Origin: JBMNOI01 sp050942995
GTDB lineage: Bacteria; Chloroflexota; Anaerolineae; UBA1429
Assembly (NCBI GenBank): GCA_050942995.1
Contig: JBMNOI010000126.1
Location: forward strand, 1-11,248
Length of the DNA: 11,248 nt
Reading direction: 5' to 3'
Below are positions 1 through 6,805 of the stretch, in pieces. Made by a program: the position numbers and the translations under genes. Position 1 is the first letter of the stretch. Every line of letters starts with the position of its first letter. The notes under the pieces are model-generated. The model saw only the letters and a list, made by a program, of their open reading frames with translations. It was not told the DNA's origin and did no database searches.

Positions 1-201
1 AACGACATGGCCATCGGCTACGACGTGATGCGCGACGAGTACGTGGACATGTTCAAGGCGGGCATCATCGACCCGGCCAAGGTGACGCGGTCGGCGGTCG
101 AGAACGCGGCCTCGATCGCGGCGATGATCCTCTCCACCGAGGCGCTCATCACCGACATCCCCGAGCCCGAGCCTGCGGCACCGGCAGGACCGGAGTACTA
201 G
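1..201 (+). CDS. groEL: Chaperonin GroEL (60 kDa), C-terminal fragment
   Basis: The 3' end of a gene that enters from the left edge: 66 codons, then TAG at 199-201. The reading frame starts at base 1. The peptide has the end of the GroEL equatorial domain: an N-D-M-A-I-G-Y-D-like segment, then DMFKAGIIDPAKVTRSAVENA and SIAAMILSTEALITD, which are hallmark GroEL sequences. GroEL forms the double-ring ATP-dependent folding chamber in the cytosol with GroES. The last residues are a short Pro/Ala/Glu-rich tail (PEPEPAAPAGPEY) rather than the GGM-repeat tail of many bacterial GroELs. The gene is followed by a strong intrinsic terminator, so it is the last gene of its transcript. Identity is secure; the start lies outside the window. 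Confidence 0.97.
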   Translation, partial: NDMAIGYDVMRDEYVDMFKAGIIDPAKVTRSAVENAASIAAMILSTEALITDIPEPEPAAPAGPEY

Positions 202-223
202 TCTGCACAAGTTGGGGCATGAA

Positions 224-260
224 AACAGGGCGGGGAAAGACTCCCCGCCCTGTTCTATTT
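224..260. terminator. Bidirectional intrinsic terminator between groEL and the GT-C gene
   Basis: A perfect 13-bp GC-rich stem pairs 224-236 with 242-254 around a 5-nt loop (237-241). On the plus strand it is followed by a T-rich tract (TTCTATTTCTCT region), 23 bp after the groEL stop. On the minus strand the same hairpin is followed by TTTTCA (rc of 218-223), so it can also end the convergent glycosyltransferase transcript, whose stop is at 276-278. The position between two converging genes fits a shared terminator. Confidence 0.9.
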
Positions 261-275
261 CTCTCCCGGCCCCTC

Positions 276-1814
276 TTATGGGGTGAGCCAGGGCACAATA
301 TAGAGATACAGACAGATCAATGCAAAGCCGGCCATGCCGCCGTAATAGAGCGCCAGAGTCGAGCCGGTCCATCGTCTCTCCAGCAGGGCCCCCGCCACTA
401 TCGCCATGCTGGCCGCGGCGAGCATCGCCGTGGTAAAGGCCCTGATATCTCCTGTGACGAGCCCCAGAGCCAGTAACGCCAGCGCTCCAACGGCCAGGGC
501 GACGGCCACAGGCTGCGCCGAACGCGTCAGCGCTTCACGCAATCCGACGGTAAAGGCCAGGCCGATGGGCACCAGGGCGGGGAACAGGTAGCGCCCTTGA
601 TGTTGTACAAATTTAACGTTCCACCAGAGATAGCCCAACGCGGTGAGGGCCAGCCAGAGGGTCAGGAGCGCCAGGCCACGGCGCATCTCGGCCGAGAAAA
701 GCTCACGATCCCTTCGCCAATCTCTTACGGCACGGGCAATCCGCAACAGCAGGCCACCCCCGGCGATGGTGCTGACGAGAAAGAGCGCGCGATAGATGCG
801 CTCGTCCAGTACGACGCCCATCCAGCCAAACTGCCCCCAGAAGCTGCGAAACGTGGTCTGTGCCAGGCTCCATGCCAGCATCATCGGGCCCGACGTGGCC
901 AGGAATTCGCGCGTGGTGAGCTGCCCCTCGACTACGGTATCATGACGGGCCATCGCCAGTGGATCATCGAGGCCATAAGTCTGGATGTTGCGCAATAACC
1001 AGGGTGAGGCCACGGCCAGGGCAACACCGAGCATCAACGCCGCCCTTCCCAGAGCGAGGCGCCCATTCGGCGCCGTCCGGTCATCGCCCGGCCACAGGGT
1101 ATCCCAGGCGAGGGCGGCCAGCGCCACGCCGAATCCCACATAGCTTTGCATCTTGGTAAGAAAAGCCAGCCCCAGCAGCAGTCCCAGCGCTGCGGTTCGA
1201 CGCAACGTCCATCGCCGAGTTCCGGGTGACACGACGACGAGGACGATTGAGCTCAGAAGCCATATCGCCAGCGAATCGCTATTCACTGCGGCCGACATGG
1301 CGATGTGCATGGGCAGAGTGGCGGCAAAGGCCACGGTGCCCAGCGCCAGCAGGGGCGCATGGGGCAAAAGGCGCCGGATGAGAAGGCAGCCGGTCGCCAG
1401 AGCGCCCACCCCATACAAGAGCGACAACAGACGAAGTGCCAGCAGATGGCGGCCACCGGGCAACAGATCGACCAGCCGGTAGACGAACGCTGCCGTCAGG
1501 TAGTAAAGCGGAGGCTGGTGCGCCTCGTACCGGATGGGCTCGATCGACATGTCGGAGGGGAAGCGGCGCGCCTTGATCTCTTCCAGATAATCCGCGGGAT
1601 AGTCGCCGGGCTGCAATTCGGGCAGGCGGCCGTGCTCGGCTATGAATTTTACATAATTATAGTGAGCCGGCTCATCAGGTACCTGCCACGCCGGCGTTTC
1701 GATGGCATAGAGGGTGCCGATGGCGAGATAGACGGCGATGATCAGCCACAACGCTGCGCGATATATGCTCTTTTCTCGGCGATCTGTTCGAGTATGGGGC
1801 ATAGACGTTCGCAT
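276..1814 (-). CDS. GT-C fold membrane glycosyltransferase (GT39/PMT-like)
   Basis: A highly hydrophobic protein of about 512 residues with many predicted membrane spans; the first lies just after a short basic N-terminus. Counted from a TTG at 1832, the first loop has PDEPAH (residues 52-57) and then HQPPLYYL (105-112). Both are typical of GT39/PMT-like GT-C enzymes, where the acidic pair after the first span is the catalytic/metal site. Such enzymes transfer sugars from polyprenyl-phosphate donors on the outer side of the membrane; acceptor and sugar cannot be read from sequence. The start is uncertain. ATG at 1814 is used here. TTG at 1832 sits against a terminator hairpin, and ATG at 1802 is also possible. 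None has a clear Shine-Dalgarno. It follows metG by about 58 bp and ends at the terminator shared with groEL. Confidence 0.8.
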   Translation of the reverse strand: MRTSMPHTRTDRREKSIYRAALWLIIAVYLAIGTLYAIETPAWQVPDEPAHYNYVKFIAEHGRLPELQPGDYPADYLEEIKARRFPSDMSIEPIRYEAHQPPLYYLTAAFVYRLVDLLPGGRHLLALRLLSLLYGVGALATGCLLIRRLLPHAPLLALGTVAFAATLPMHIAMSAAVNSDSLAIWLLSSIVLVVVSPGTRRWTLRRTAALGLLLGLAFLTKMQSYVGFGVALAALAWDTLWPGDDRTAPNGRLALGRAALMLGVALAVASPWLLRNIQTYGLDDPLAMARHDTVVEGQLTTREFLATSGPMMLAWSLAQTTFRSFWGQFGWMGVVLDERIYRALFLVSTIAGGGLLLRIARAVRDWRRDRELFSAEMRRGLALLTLWLALTALGYLWWNVKFVQHQGRYLFPALVPIGLAFTVGLREALTRSAQPVAVALAVGALALLALGLVTGDIRAFTTAMLAAASMAIVAGALLERRWTGSTLALYYGGMAGFALICLYLYIVPWLTP

Positions 1815-1832
1815 ATCTATGGGGTGTTGCAA

Positions 1833-1866
1833 AAGAGGGCGGTACGTTTGCGCGTGCCGCCCTCTT
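1833..1866 (-). terminator. Intrinsic terminator or attenuator after metG
   Basis: An inverted repeat pairs 1833-1846 with 1853-1866: ten perfect GC-rich pairs plus four more that include one G-T wobble, with a 6-nt loop. It lies 5 bp after the metG stop in the metG direction and is followed by a short T run (CTCTTTTGC on the minus strand). This fits a rho-independent terminator for metG with a weak U-tract, so some read-through into the downstream glycosyltransferase gene is plausible. Confidence 0.7.
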
Positions 1867-1871
1867 GCAGG

Positions 1872-3623
1872 TTACTGAATTTCGCCGCGTAGCCGGGCCA
1901 ACTCTTCTTCCACAATCGATTCGTCCAGCTTGCGGAACAGCGGTTTCGGTGTGCCGAGTTTTTGCCCGGGTTGTAGATCACTGGGAACCCAGAGGTCATG
2001 GGTCCAGGGACGGTCGTAGGTGAGGGTCAGGTGGCTCGAATCCTCTTCCTGTATCTCTTCGGTGCGCTGCGATCCGGCGATACTCCCCTCATAGCCCAGA
2101 TACTCGTGCAGTGCCTGGCTGGAGAAGGGCAGGAACGGCGAAAAGAGGATCTTGAGAGAAGCGATGGCGCGCAACGCGACATAGGTGGCGGTAGCCGCCC
2201 GCTGGCGATCGGTCTTGAGCGCCTTCCATGGCGCGGCAACGTCCAGGTAGCGGTTGGCTTCGCGGGCGGCGGCCATGACCTTGCTCAGCGCCGCGCGGAA
2301 GCGACATGCCTCGATATCGGCGGCCACCGGATCAAAGGTGGCATCGACCTGTCGAATGATCTCGTGGTCAATGTCGATCAACTCGCCGGGTTGAGGGACC
2401 ACGCCGTCGAAATTCTTTCCGGCAAAGGTGAGCATACGATGCGCCAGGTTGCCCCATGTGCCCACCAGCTCGTTATTATTGCGGTCGAGGAACTCTTGCC
2501 AGGAAAAGTCCGAATCGGACGTTTCCGGCGCATGGACCGTCAGATAGTAACGCAGCGGGTCCGGATCGTAACGCGACAGGTAATCGGGCGCCCATACCGC
2601 CCACCCACGGCTCGAAGAGAACTTTTGCCCTTCCAGCGTCAGATACTCGTTTGCGGGCACGTCATAAGGCAGCTTTCGATCGCCATAGCCCATGAGCATG
2701 GCCGGCCAGATGAGCGTATGGAAAAAGATATTATCTTTGCCCACAAAGTAGTAAGAGCGGACATCGGCATCCTCGTCCCACCAGGCGTGCCAGGCATCGG
2801 GTGTTTCACGATTCTGTGACCACTCGATGGACGCAGACAGGTAGCCGATGACGGCATCGAACCAGACATAGATGCGCTTGTCAGAATAGCCTTCCACCGG
2901 CACCGGGATGCCCCAGTCGATATCGCGGGTGATGGCGCGGGGCAGCAACCCCTCGTTGAGCAAGTTCATCGTAAAGTTGCGCACATTGGGGCGCCAGTGG
3001 GGCTGTTGGCTGACCCACTCTTTCAACGGCTCGTTGAACTGGGACAGATCGAGGAAAAAGTGCTCGGTATCCCGTACCTCGGGTGTGGTTCCGCAGAACT
3101 TGCAGCGAGGGTTGATCAGCTCCAGCGCATCCAGAGGTTTTCCACAGCGGTCGCACTGGTCGCCACGGGCATCCTCATAGCCACAGAAGGGGCAGGTGCC
3201 CTCTACGTACCGGTCGGGCAGAAACCGCTCGCATTGCGGGCAATAGAGCGCCCGCGTTACCTCGGTAAAGACATAGCCCTTTTCCCGAAGCCGCAGGAAC
3301 AGATCGGTGGTAACGGCCCAATGGTTTTCTGTATCGGTGTGCGTGAACAGGTCGAAAGAGATGCCCAGACCCAGAAACGCCTGAATAAAGCCCGGGTGAT
3401 AGCGGTCGACGACCTCTTTCGGCGTGATGCCGTCTCGGCGGGCGGTGACGGTAATGGGCGTTCCATGGGTGTCCGAGCCGGATACCATCAGCACATCATT
3501 GCCTCGCAATCGATGATAGCGGGCGAAAATATCCGGCGGAATATAGGCGCCGGCGAGCTGCCCAAGGTGCAGCGGAGAGTTGGCGTACGGCCAGGCCACG
3601 CCGACCAGGATCTTGTTCTTCAT
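1872..3623 (-). CDS. metG: Methionyl-tRNA synthetase
   Basis: Class I aminoacyl-tRNA synthetase that charges tRNA-Met with methionine in the cytosol. The 583-residue protein starts with a Rossmann segment (ILVGVAWPYANSPLHLGQL) whose HIGH-type signature reads HLGQ (residues 19-22). GSDTHGTPIT follows at 49-58. Four CxxC pairs (128/131, 144/147, 157/160, 174/177) form the two-zinc connective-peptide knuckle of archaeal-type MetRS. WGIPVP and YVWFDAVIGY are at about 237-261, and KFSSSR (334-339) is the KMSKS loop. The protein ends soon after a PLFRKLD linker, so the C-terminal EMAP/tRNA-binding domain found in many bacterial enzymes is absent. ATG at 3623 has AGGAG four bases upstream. The leader is long and structured, and a hairpin terminator follows. 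Identity is secure. Confidence 0.97.
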   Translation of the reverse strand: MKNKILVGVAWPYANSPLHLGQLAGAYIPPDIFARYHRLRGNDVLMVSGSDTHGTPITVTARRDGITPKEVVDRYHPGFIQAFLGLGISFDLFTHTDTENHWAVTTDLFLRLREKGYVFTEVTRALYCPQCERFLPDRYVEGTCPFCGYEDARGDQCDRCGKPLDALELINPRCKFCGTTPEVRDTEHFFLDLSQFNEPLKEWVSQQPHWRPNVRNFTMNLLNEGLLPRAITRDIDWGIPVPVEGYSDKRIYVWFDAVIGYLSASIEWSQNRETPDAWHAWWDEDADVRSYYFVGKDNIFFHTLIWPAMLMGYGDRKLPYDVPANEYLTLEGQKFSSSRGWAVWAPDYLSRYDPDPLRYYLTVHAPETSDSDFSWQEFLDRNNNELVGTWGNLAHRMLTFAGKNFDGVVPQPGELIDIDHEIIRQVDATFDPVAADIEACRFRAALSKVMAAAREANRYLDVAAPWKALKTDRQRAATATYVALRAIASLKILFSPFLPFSSQALHEYLGYEGSIAGSQRTEEIQEEDSSHLTLTYDRPWTHDLWVPSDLQPGQKLGTPKPLFRKLDESIVEEELARLRGEIQ

Positions 3624-3958
3624 GCCACTCCTATCATAGCGGGTTGCATATCTCGACGGCTGCCCACCGGCACAGGTCGTCGGGCAGGGTCGAGGCTACG
3701 AGCAGGAAACACAGGGATAAACAAAAACAACCGGTTGAGGATTTTATGATTCGGGGGTAGGGCCCCCCATATGGCCCTTTGCGGCAGCACAAATTCGACG
3801 ATGCGCGGCCCAAAATGTGGCATCGCCGGAGGGGTGCCTGCCCGTTAAGGAGGGCGATGGAACACCTGATCCGAACTCGGTCGAAATTGTGCGAGACACG
3901 ATAACTCTCCAGAAATTGAACGGAACTGAATTCATTCTACGAATCTCGAGGAATACCG
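3624..3958. other. 335-bp intergenic region upstream of metG
   Basis: No convincing gene on either strand; the small open frames here have no recognisable sequence. It holds the metG Shine-Dalgarno (AGGAG on the minus strand), a two-part stem-loop at 3652-3694, a 6-bp stem at 3759-3778, and a 7-bp inverted repeat with a long loop (3821-3827 with 3853-3859). A plus-strand stretch at 3859-3883 resembles the loop B/C region of 5S rRNA but lacks its central bases. I found no good sigma-70 promoter for metG and no clear terminator for the upstream glycosyltransferase gene. No T-box consensus is visible, so T-box control of metG is not supported. Confidence 0.6.
3652..3694 (-). promoter_or_regulatory. 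Two-part stem-loop in the metG leader
   Basis: The outer stem pairs 3652-3657 with 3689-3694 and the inner stem pairs 3660-3665 with 3682-3687 (six perfect pairs each). They are separated by a small 2/1 internal loop and capped by a 16-nt loop. It would lie in the metG mRNA about 28 nt before the start codon and just upstream of the Shine-Dalgarno. It has no T-tract, so a terminator is unlikely. A role in translation or mRNA stability is possible but not shown. Confidence 0.4.
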
Positions 3959-4747
3959 TCAACTAGAGGGGTTGCGCTGCACGTGATCGAGCGCATCATA
4001 AACACCGCGCCATGCGTTGAGCTTGACGCGTAACACCTGCGCCGCCATCTCTTTGGACTCGCCGATGTAGCTCTTGCGCTTGCCCCGGGCCAGATCGCGG
4101 TTGCTCCAGGTGACGACCACCTCACCCACGCGATAGCCGGCGCGTTCGGCCAGAAAGAGCAATTCGACATCGAACGCCGTGACCTTCCAGCCGGTCACGT
4201 GGCTCTGGGCACGGATCGGCTCGAGCAGGGGAAACACCTCGCGGGCCACGCCGATGCGCATGGCTTTAAAGCCGCATTGGGTATCCGAGATATTTCGAAG
4301 CAGGAAGAGCCGCCGAAATGTGCGGAATATTGCCGAGCCGATACGACGATGCAGCGGAAAGTTGGCCCGCTCGAACCCTCGGGAGCCGATGACGACGTCG
4401 TACCCCTGTTCGAACAGGGGCAAAAGCCGTTCGAGCTGATCGATGGGCGTAGACTGGTCCATGTCGGTAAAAAGGATGATCTCACCGCGGGCCGCCTGAA
4501 TGCCGTACCACACCGCCGACGGTTTGCCGCCGTGGGGATTCTCTTGCAGGCGAAAGTGGGGTTTGTCGGCAACGGCCTCCCGAACGATCTGGCGACTATC
4601 ATCGGTGCTGCCGTCGTCAGAGACAATGACCTCGTAGGCATAGTTCTGGGCATCGAGATAGGCCTGCATCTCATCGAGCACACCGCCGCGGAGGTTCTCG
4701 CTCTCGTTGTAGCATGGCACGATGACAGAGATATAGGGATTGTCCAC
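3959..4747 (-). CDS. Family 2 glycosyltransferase, polyprenyl/dolichyl-phosphate sugar synthase type
   Basis: A 262-residue cytosolic GT-A enzyme. Visible motifs are ISVIVPCYNE at the N-terminus, SDDGSTDDS (43-51, nucleotide binding), the metal-binding FTDMDQSTP (93-101, the TDADxSTP signature of DPM1/ALG5-like enzymes), GSRG (121-124), DTQCGFKAMR (155-164) and FDVELL (192-197). These match the branch that moves glucose or mannose from a nucleotide sugar to polyprenyl phosphate. No C-terminal membrane helices are present, as in DPM1 rather than GtrB-type proteins. The start is GTG at 4747, with GAGGAG about 7 bases upstream; the stop is TGA at 3959-3961. It lies 64 bp downstream of another GT2 gene and is probably co-transcribed. 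The product could supply the lipid-linked donor for the GT-C protein beyond metG (inference). Confidence 0.9.
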   Translation of the reverse strand: MDNPYISVIVPCYNESENLRGGVLDEMQAYLDAQNYAYEVIVSDDGSTDDSRQIVREAVADKPHFRLQENPHGGKPSAVWYGIQAARGEIILFTDMDQSTPIDQLERLLPLFEQGYDVVIGSRGFERANFPLHRRIGSAIFRTFRRLFLLRNISDTQCGFKAMRIGVAREVFPLLEPIRAQSHVTGWKVTAFDVELLFLAERAGYRVGEVVVTWSNRDLARGKRKSYIGESKEMAAQVLRVKLNAWRGVYDALDHVQRNPSS

Positions 4748-4811
4748 GCAGCTCTCCTCAGGTCAGTATGTCTCGCAAGATCGGAATATCGGTCGGGGGG
4801 GTGAGGCCCGT

Positions 4812-5804
4812 TTATCCATCGCTCAGGATCGACGCGATATACTCATCGGTTACCCGGCGTTGCCGCTGGATGACGCGACGAACGCCCATCCAGCGCGGCC
4901 AGGTGAGCAGGCCGGCCAGTTGTCCGCGTAATCTCGCCCGTGCGCTGGCGCCACGCCAGGCCCGCAGGGCGCTCCAGGCAACCGTCCATTGCCCCTTGAG
5001 GATGTGATGCCAGTGGCGACGCAATAAAGAGCCGGGATAGCAGCGGGCGATGACCCACAGTGTGTTGCGGCCCACATAGTAGCTGGCTAGCGTTCCCCCC
5101 CCGGTGGCGCTGAGATGGTGATAGACCACCGCTTCCGGCACATAGATGCATTTGTAGCCGGCCAGTTGAGCGCGCCAGTTCAGATCCACATCCTCACAAT
5201 ACATGAAAAAGCGCTCTTCGAAAGCGCCGATCTCTTCCAGCATGCTTCGGCGATACGCCGTTGCGCCGCCGCAACCGCCGAACACATACTCTTCGCGGTC
5301 GAACGGGGGGCCGTAGGGCGTCCACACTCCCCGAGAGTCGGGGGTGCCATCTCGCCGCATCAGGTCGCCCGCCGAATGCAGAATACCCGGCTTGCTATAG
5401 ATCATCATGCGCGAGGCCGCCGAGCCCGCCTCGGGATGGCGATCCAGCGCATCGACCAGAGTCTCGATCCAGGCGGGATCGACCTCGGTGTCGTTGTTGA
5501 GCATGACGAGAATTTCGCCCCGCGCGGCGCGAATTCCGGCGTTACAGCCGCCAGAGTAGCCCCCGTTGGTGGTCAGCGGCAGCACACGCACTTCGGGGAA
5601 TTCGTCGGCGAGAACGCTGACGGAGCCGTCGGTCGAGGCGTTATCGACGACGATCACCTCGAAATCGGTCGTCGTCTGCTTGCGCAACGAATTCAGGCAG
5701 GGGCGCAGCAGATCCAGCCCGTTCCAGTTCGGGATGATGATGGAAGCGCGAGGCGCTTCCGGGCGGGGCATGTCGCGCCCTGCATCGTCAGCCATGGGCC
5801 TCAC
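4812..5804 (-). CDS. Family 2 glycosyltransferase, rhamnosyltransferase-like
   Basis: A 330-residue GT-A enzyme of the WcaE/WbbL-like branch. From the GTG start, motifs are SIIIPNWNG (21-29), VVDNASTDGS (52-61), NGGYSGGCNAGI (80-91), the NND metal-binding site (103-105), FGGCGGA (175-181), the acceptor-site EDVDLNWR (204-211) and YHH (228-230). This set is common in rhamnosyltransferases of cell-surface glycans. The basic, Arg/Trp-rich C-terminal part may sit on the membrane. It is translationally linked to rfbD. Candidate starts are GTG at 5804 (17-bp overlap with rfbD), ATG at 5795 (8-bp ATGGCTGA overlap) and ATG at 5771 (no overlap, AGGG about 6 bases upstream). Neighbouring rfbD makes dTDP-rhamnose the favoured donor, but this is inferred. 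Confidence 0.88.
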   Translation of the reverse strand: MRPMADDAGRDMPRPEAPRASIIIPNWNGLDLLRPCLNSLRKQTTTDFEVIVVDNASTDGSVSVLADEFPEVRVLPLTTNGGYSGGCNAGIRAARGEILVMLNNDTEVDPAWIETLVDALDRHPEAGSAASRMMIYSKPGILHSAGDLMRRDGTPDSRGVWTPYGPPFDREEYVFGGCGGATAYRRSMLEEIGAFEERFFMYCEDVDLNWRAQLAGYKCIYVPEAVVYHHLSATGGGTLASYYVGRNTLWVIARCYPGSLLRRHWHHILKGQWTVAWSALRAWRGASARARLRGQLAGLLTWPRWMGVRRVIQRQRRVTDEYIASILSDG

Positions 5805-6627
5805 CGGTTTCCAGATATTCGACCAGGGCCTCCTGCCACGGCCGCATGACGATGCCCAGTTCGGCGCCGAAAAAGTTTATCATTTCGACGCGTTTGGGCA
5901 CACGCGCGGCGCGTTGATAGTTCTGCGTGGGCACCAGCTCTACCCGGGTATTCCCTGTCAACCGCAGAATCTCTTGCGCCCACTCGTAGCGCGAGCAGAC
6001 GCCGGCATTGGGTAGTTGATAGGTGCCGTAGGCGGGCTGCTGTATGAGCCGCGCCAGTGCCTGTGCGGCGTCGGCCGCGTAGGTGGGAGAGCCCACTTCA
6101 TCCGTGACCATATGGATCGTGTCTTGCTCCCGGCCCAGGCGGAGCACCGTGCGCACAAAATTGCGTGGCCCGGCGCCATACAGCCAGGCGACGCGGACGA
6201 TATAGTGTTCGGGAGCCATCTGGCGCACGACTTGTTCGCCGATCCATTTAGTCCGCGCGTATACGCTGAGCGGGTTGGTCTCATCGTACTCGCGATATGG
6301 CTCGGGCTTGAGGCCGTCAAACACGTAATCGGTGCTGATGTACGCCACAGCAGAGCCCACGCGATGGGCGGCTACGGCGATATTGCGCGTGCCGAGCACA
6401 TTGACCCGATAGGCCAGATCGGGGTCTCGCTCGCAGCCGTCTACATCGGTCATGGCGGCGCCATGAATGGTGACATCGGGCTTGAAATCGGCCAGGGTGG
6501 CCAGAGTGGCCGAGAGATCGGTGATATCGTGCTCCGGCAGATCCATGAGGAGCAATTCATCGTGGGCAAGCGCTTTTTGCAGTGCCACCCCCAACTGCCC
6601 CTTGCTGCCCGTTACGGCAATGCGCAT
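5788..6627 (-). CDS. rfbD: dTDP-4-dehydrorhamnose reductase
   Basis: Catalyses the last step of dTDP-L-rhamnose synthesis, the NAD(P)H-dependent reduction of dTDP-4-dehydro-rhamnose in the cytosol (also called rmlD). The 279-residue short-chain dehydrogenase has the nucleotide-binding TGSKGQLG (6-13), HGAAMTDVDGCE (55-66), STDYVFDG (98-105) and the catalytic Y123-x3-K127 in YARTK. RVAWLYG (145-151) and VGSPTYAADAA follow. Length is normal for the family. ATG at 6627 has a strong GGAGG-type Shine-Dalgarno (6634-6641 on the minus strand). It is the first gene of the minus-strand glycan operon, with its own promoter. The rfbA, rfbB and rfbC genes are not in the window and must be elsewhere if the pathway is complete. 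Confidence 0.95.
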   Translation of the reverse strand: MRIAVTGSKGQLGVALQKALAHDELLLMDLPEHDITDLSATLATLADFKPDVTIHGAAMTDVDGCERDPDLAYRVNVLGTRNIAVAAHRVGSAVAYISTDYVFDGLKPEPYREYDETNPLSVYARTKWIGEQVVRQMAPEHYIVRVAWLYGAGPRNFVRTVLRLGREQDTIHMVTDEVGSPTYAADAAQALARLIQQPAYGTYQLPNAGVCSRYEWAQEILRLTGNTRVELVPTQNYQRAARVPKRVEMINFFGAELGIVMRPWQEALVEYLETGEAHG

Positions 6628-6652
6628 GGTTCTCCCTCCACGTATCGTATGG

Positions 6653-6676
6653 CCGACGAGGAACCTCCTCGCTCGG
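6653..6676 (-). promoter_or_regulatory. Stem-loop at the 5' end of the rfbD transcript
   Basis: An inverted repeat pairs 6657-6662 with 6666-6671 (six pairs, 3-nt loop), extended by 6653-6656 with 6673-6676 across a one-base bulge. It lies directly after the predicted transcription start of rfbD and about 25 nt before its start codon. A hairpin at the very 5' end of an mRNA can slow decay; that role is inferred. There is no T-tract, so it is not an intrinsic terminator. Confidence 0.4.
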
Positions 6677-6687
6677 ACGCGACCTCA

Positions 6688-6715
6688 AGTATACGACAGG
6701 GACGGCAAAAAGCAA
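6688..6715 (-). promoter_or_regulatory. Sigma-70-type promoter for rfbD
   Basis: On the minus strand TTGCTT (6710-6715) and TATACT (6688-6693) are separated by 16 bp. The -10 differs from TATAAT at one position. Transcription would start near 6681, giving a leader of about 55 nt that contains the stem-loop above and the strong Shine-Dalgarno. Confidence 0.6.
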
Positions 6716-6743
6716 AGGCAGGATCGGCCGGACGGATGACCTC

Positions 6744-6773
6744 TTGCCCGACACCTGCTTTTGGGTGTATGCT
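6744..6773 (+). promoter_or_regulatory. Possible sigma-70-type promoter for the nitroreductase gene
   Basis: TTGCCC (6744-6749) and TATGCT (6768-6773) are separated by 18 bp, with TG directly before the -10. The start would fall about 25 bp upstream of the nitroreductase ATG. The match is moderate. It is the best candidate on this strand in the 178-bp divergent gap. Confidence 0.45.
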
Positions 6774-6805
6774 ATGTATAGAGGACGGTGAAAGGATAGA
6801 ATGCC

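Noticed and set aside
3728..3737. Palindrome CAACCGGTTG followed on the minus strand by a T-rich run, resembling a terminator.
   Set aside because: With a realistic loop only about 3 bp can pair, so it cannot act as a terminator stem. It is kept only as part of the intergenic description.
1998..3749. Long open frames on the plus strand opposite metG (up to 273 codons), and similar long antisense frames opposite other genes.
   Set aside because: They are shadows of GC-rich coding regions whose true frames have full family motifs; their translations show no family features.
3624..3958. T-box or SAM-type riboswitch controlling metG.
   Set aside because: I looked for the T-box core (AGGGUGGNACCGCG type) and for a terminator/antiterminator pair next to metG and saw neither.
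3744..3962. Small open frames in the metG upstream region (for example 72 codons on the minus strand).
   Set aside because: No recognisable family, no good Shine-Dalgarno, and the sequence overlaps structured or non-coding-looking DNA and the GT2 stop.
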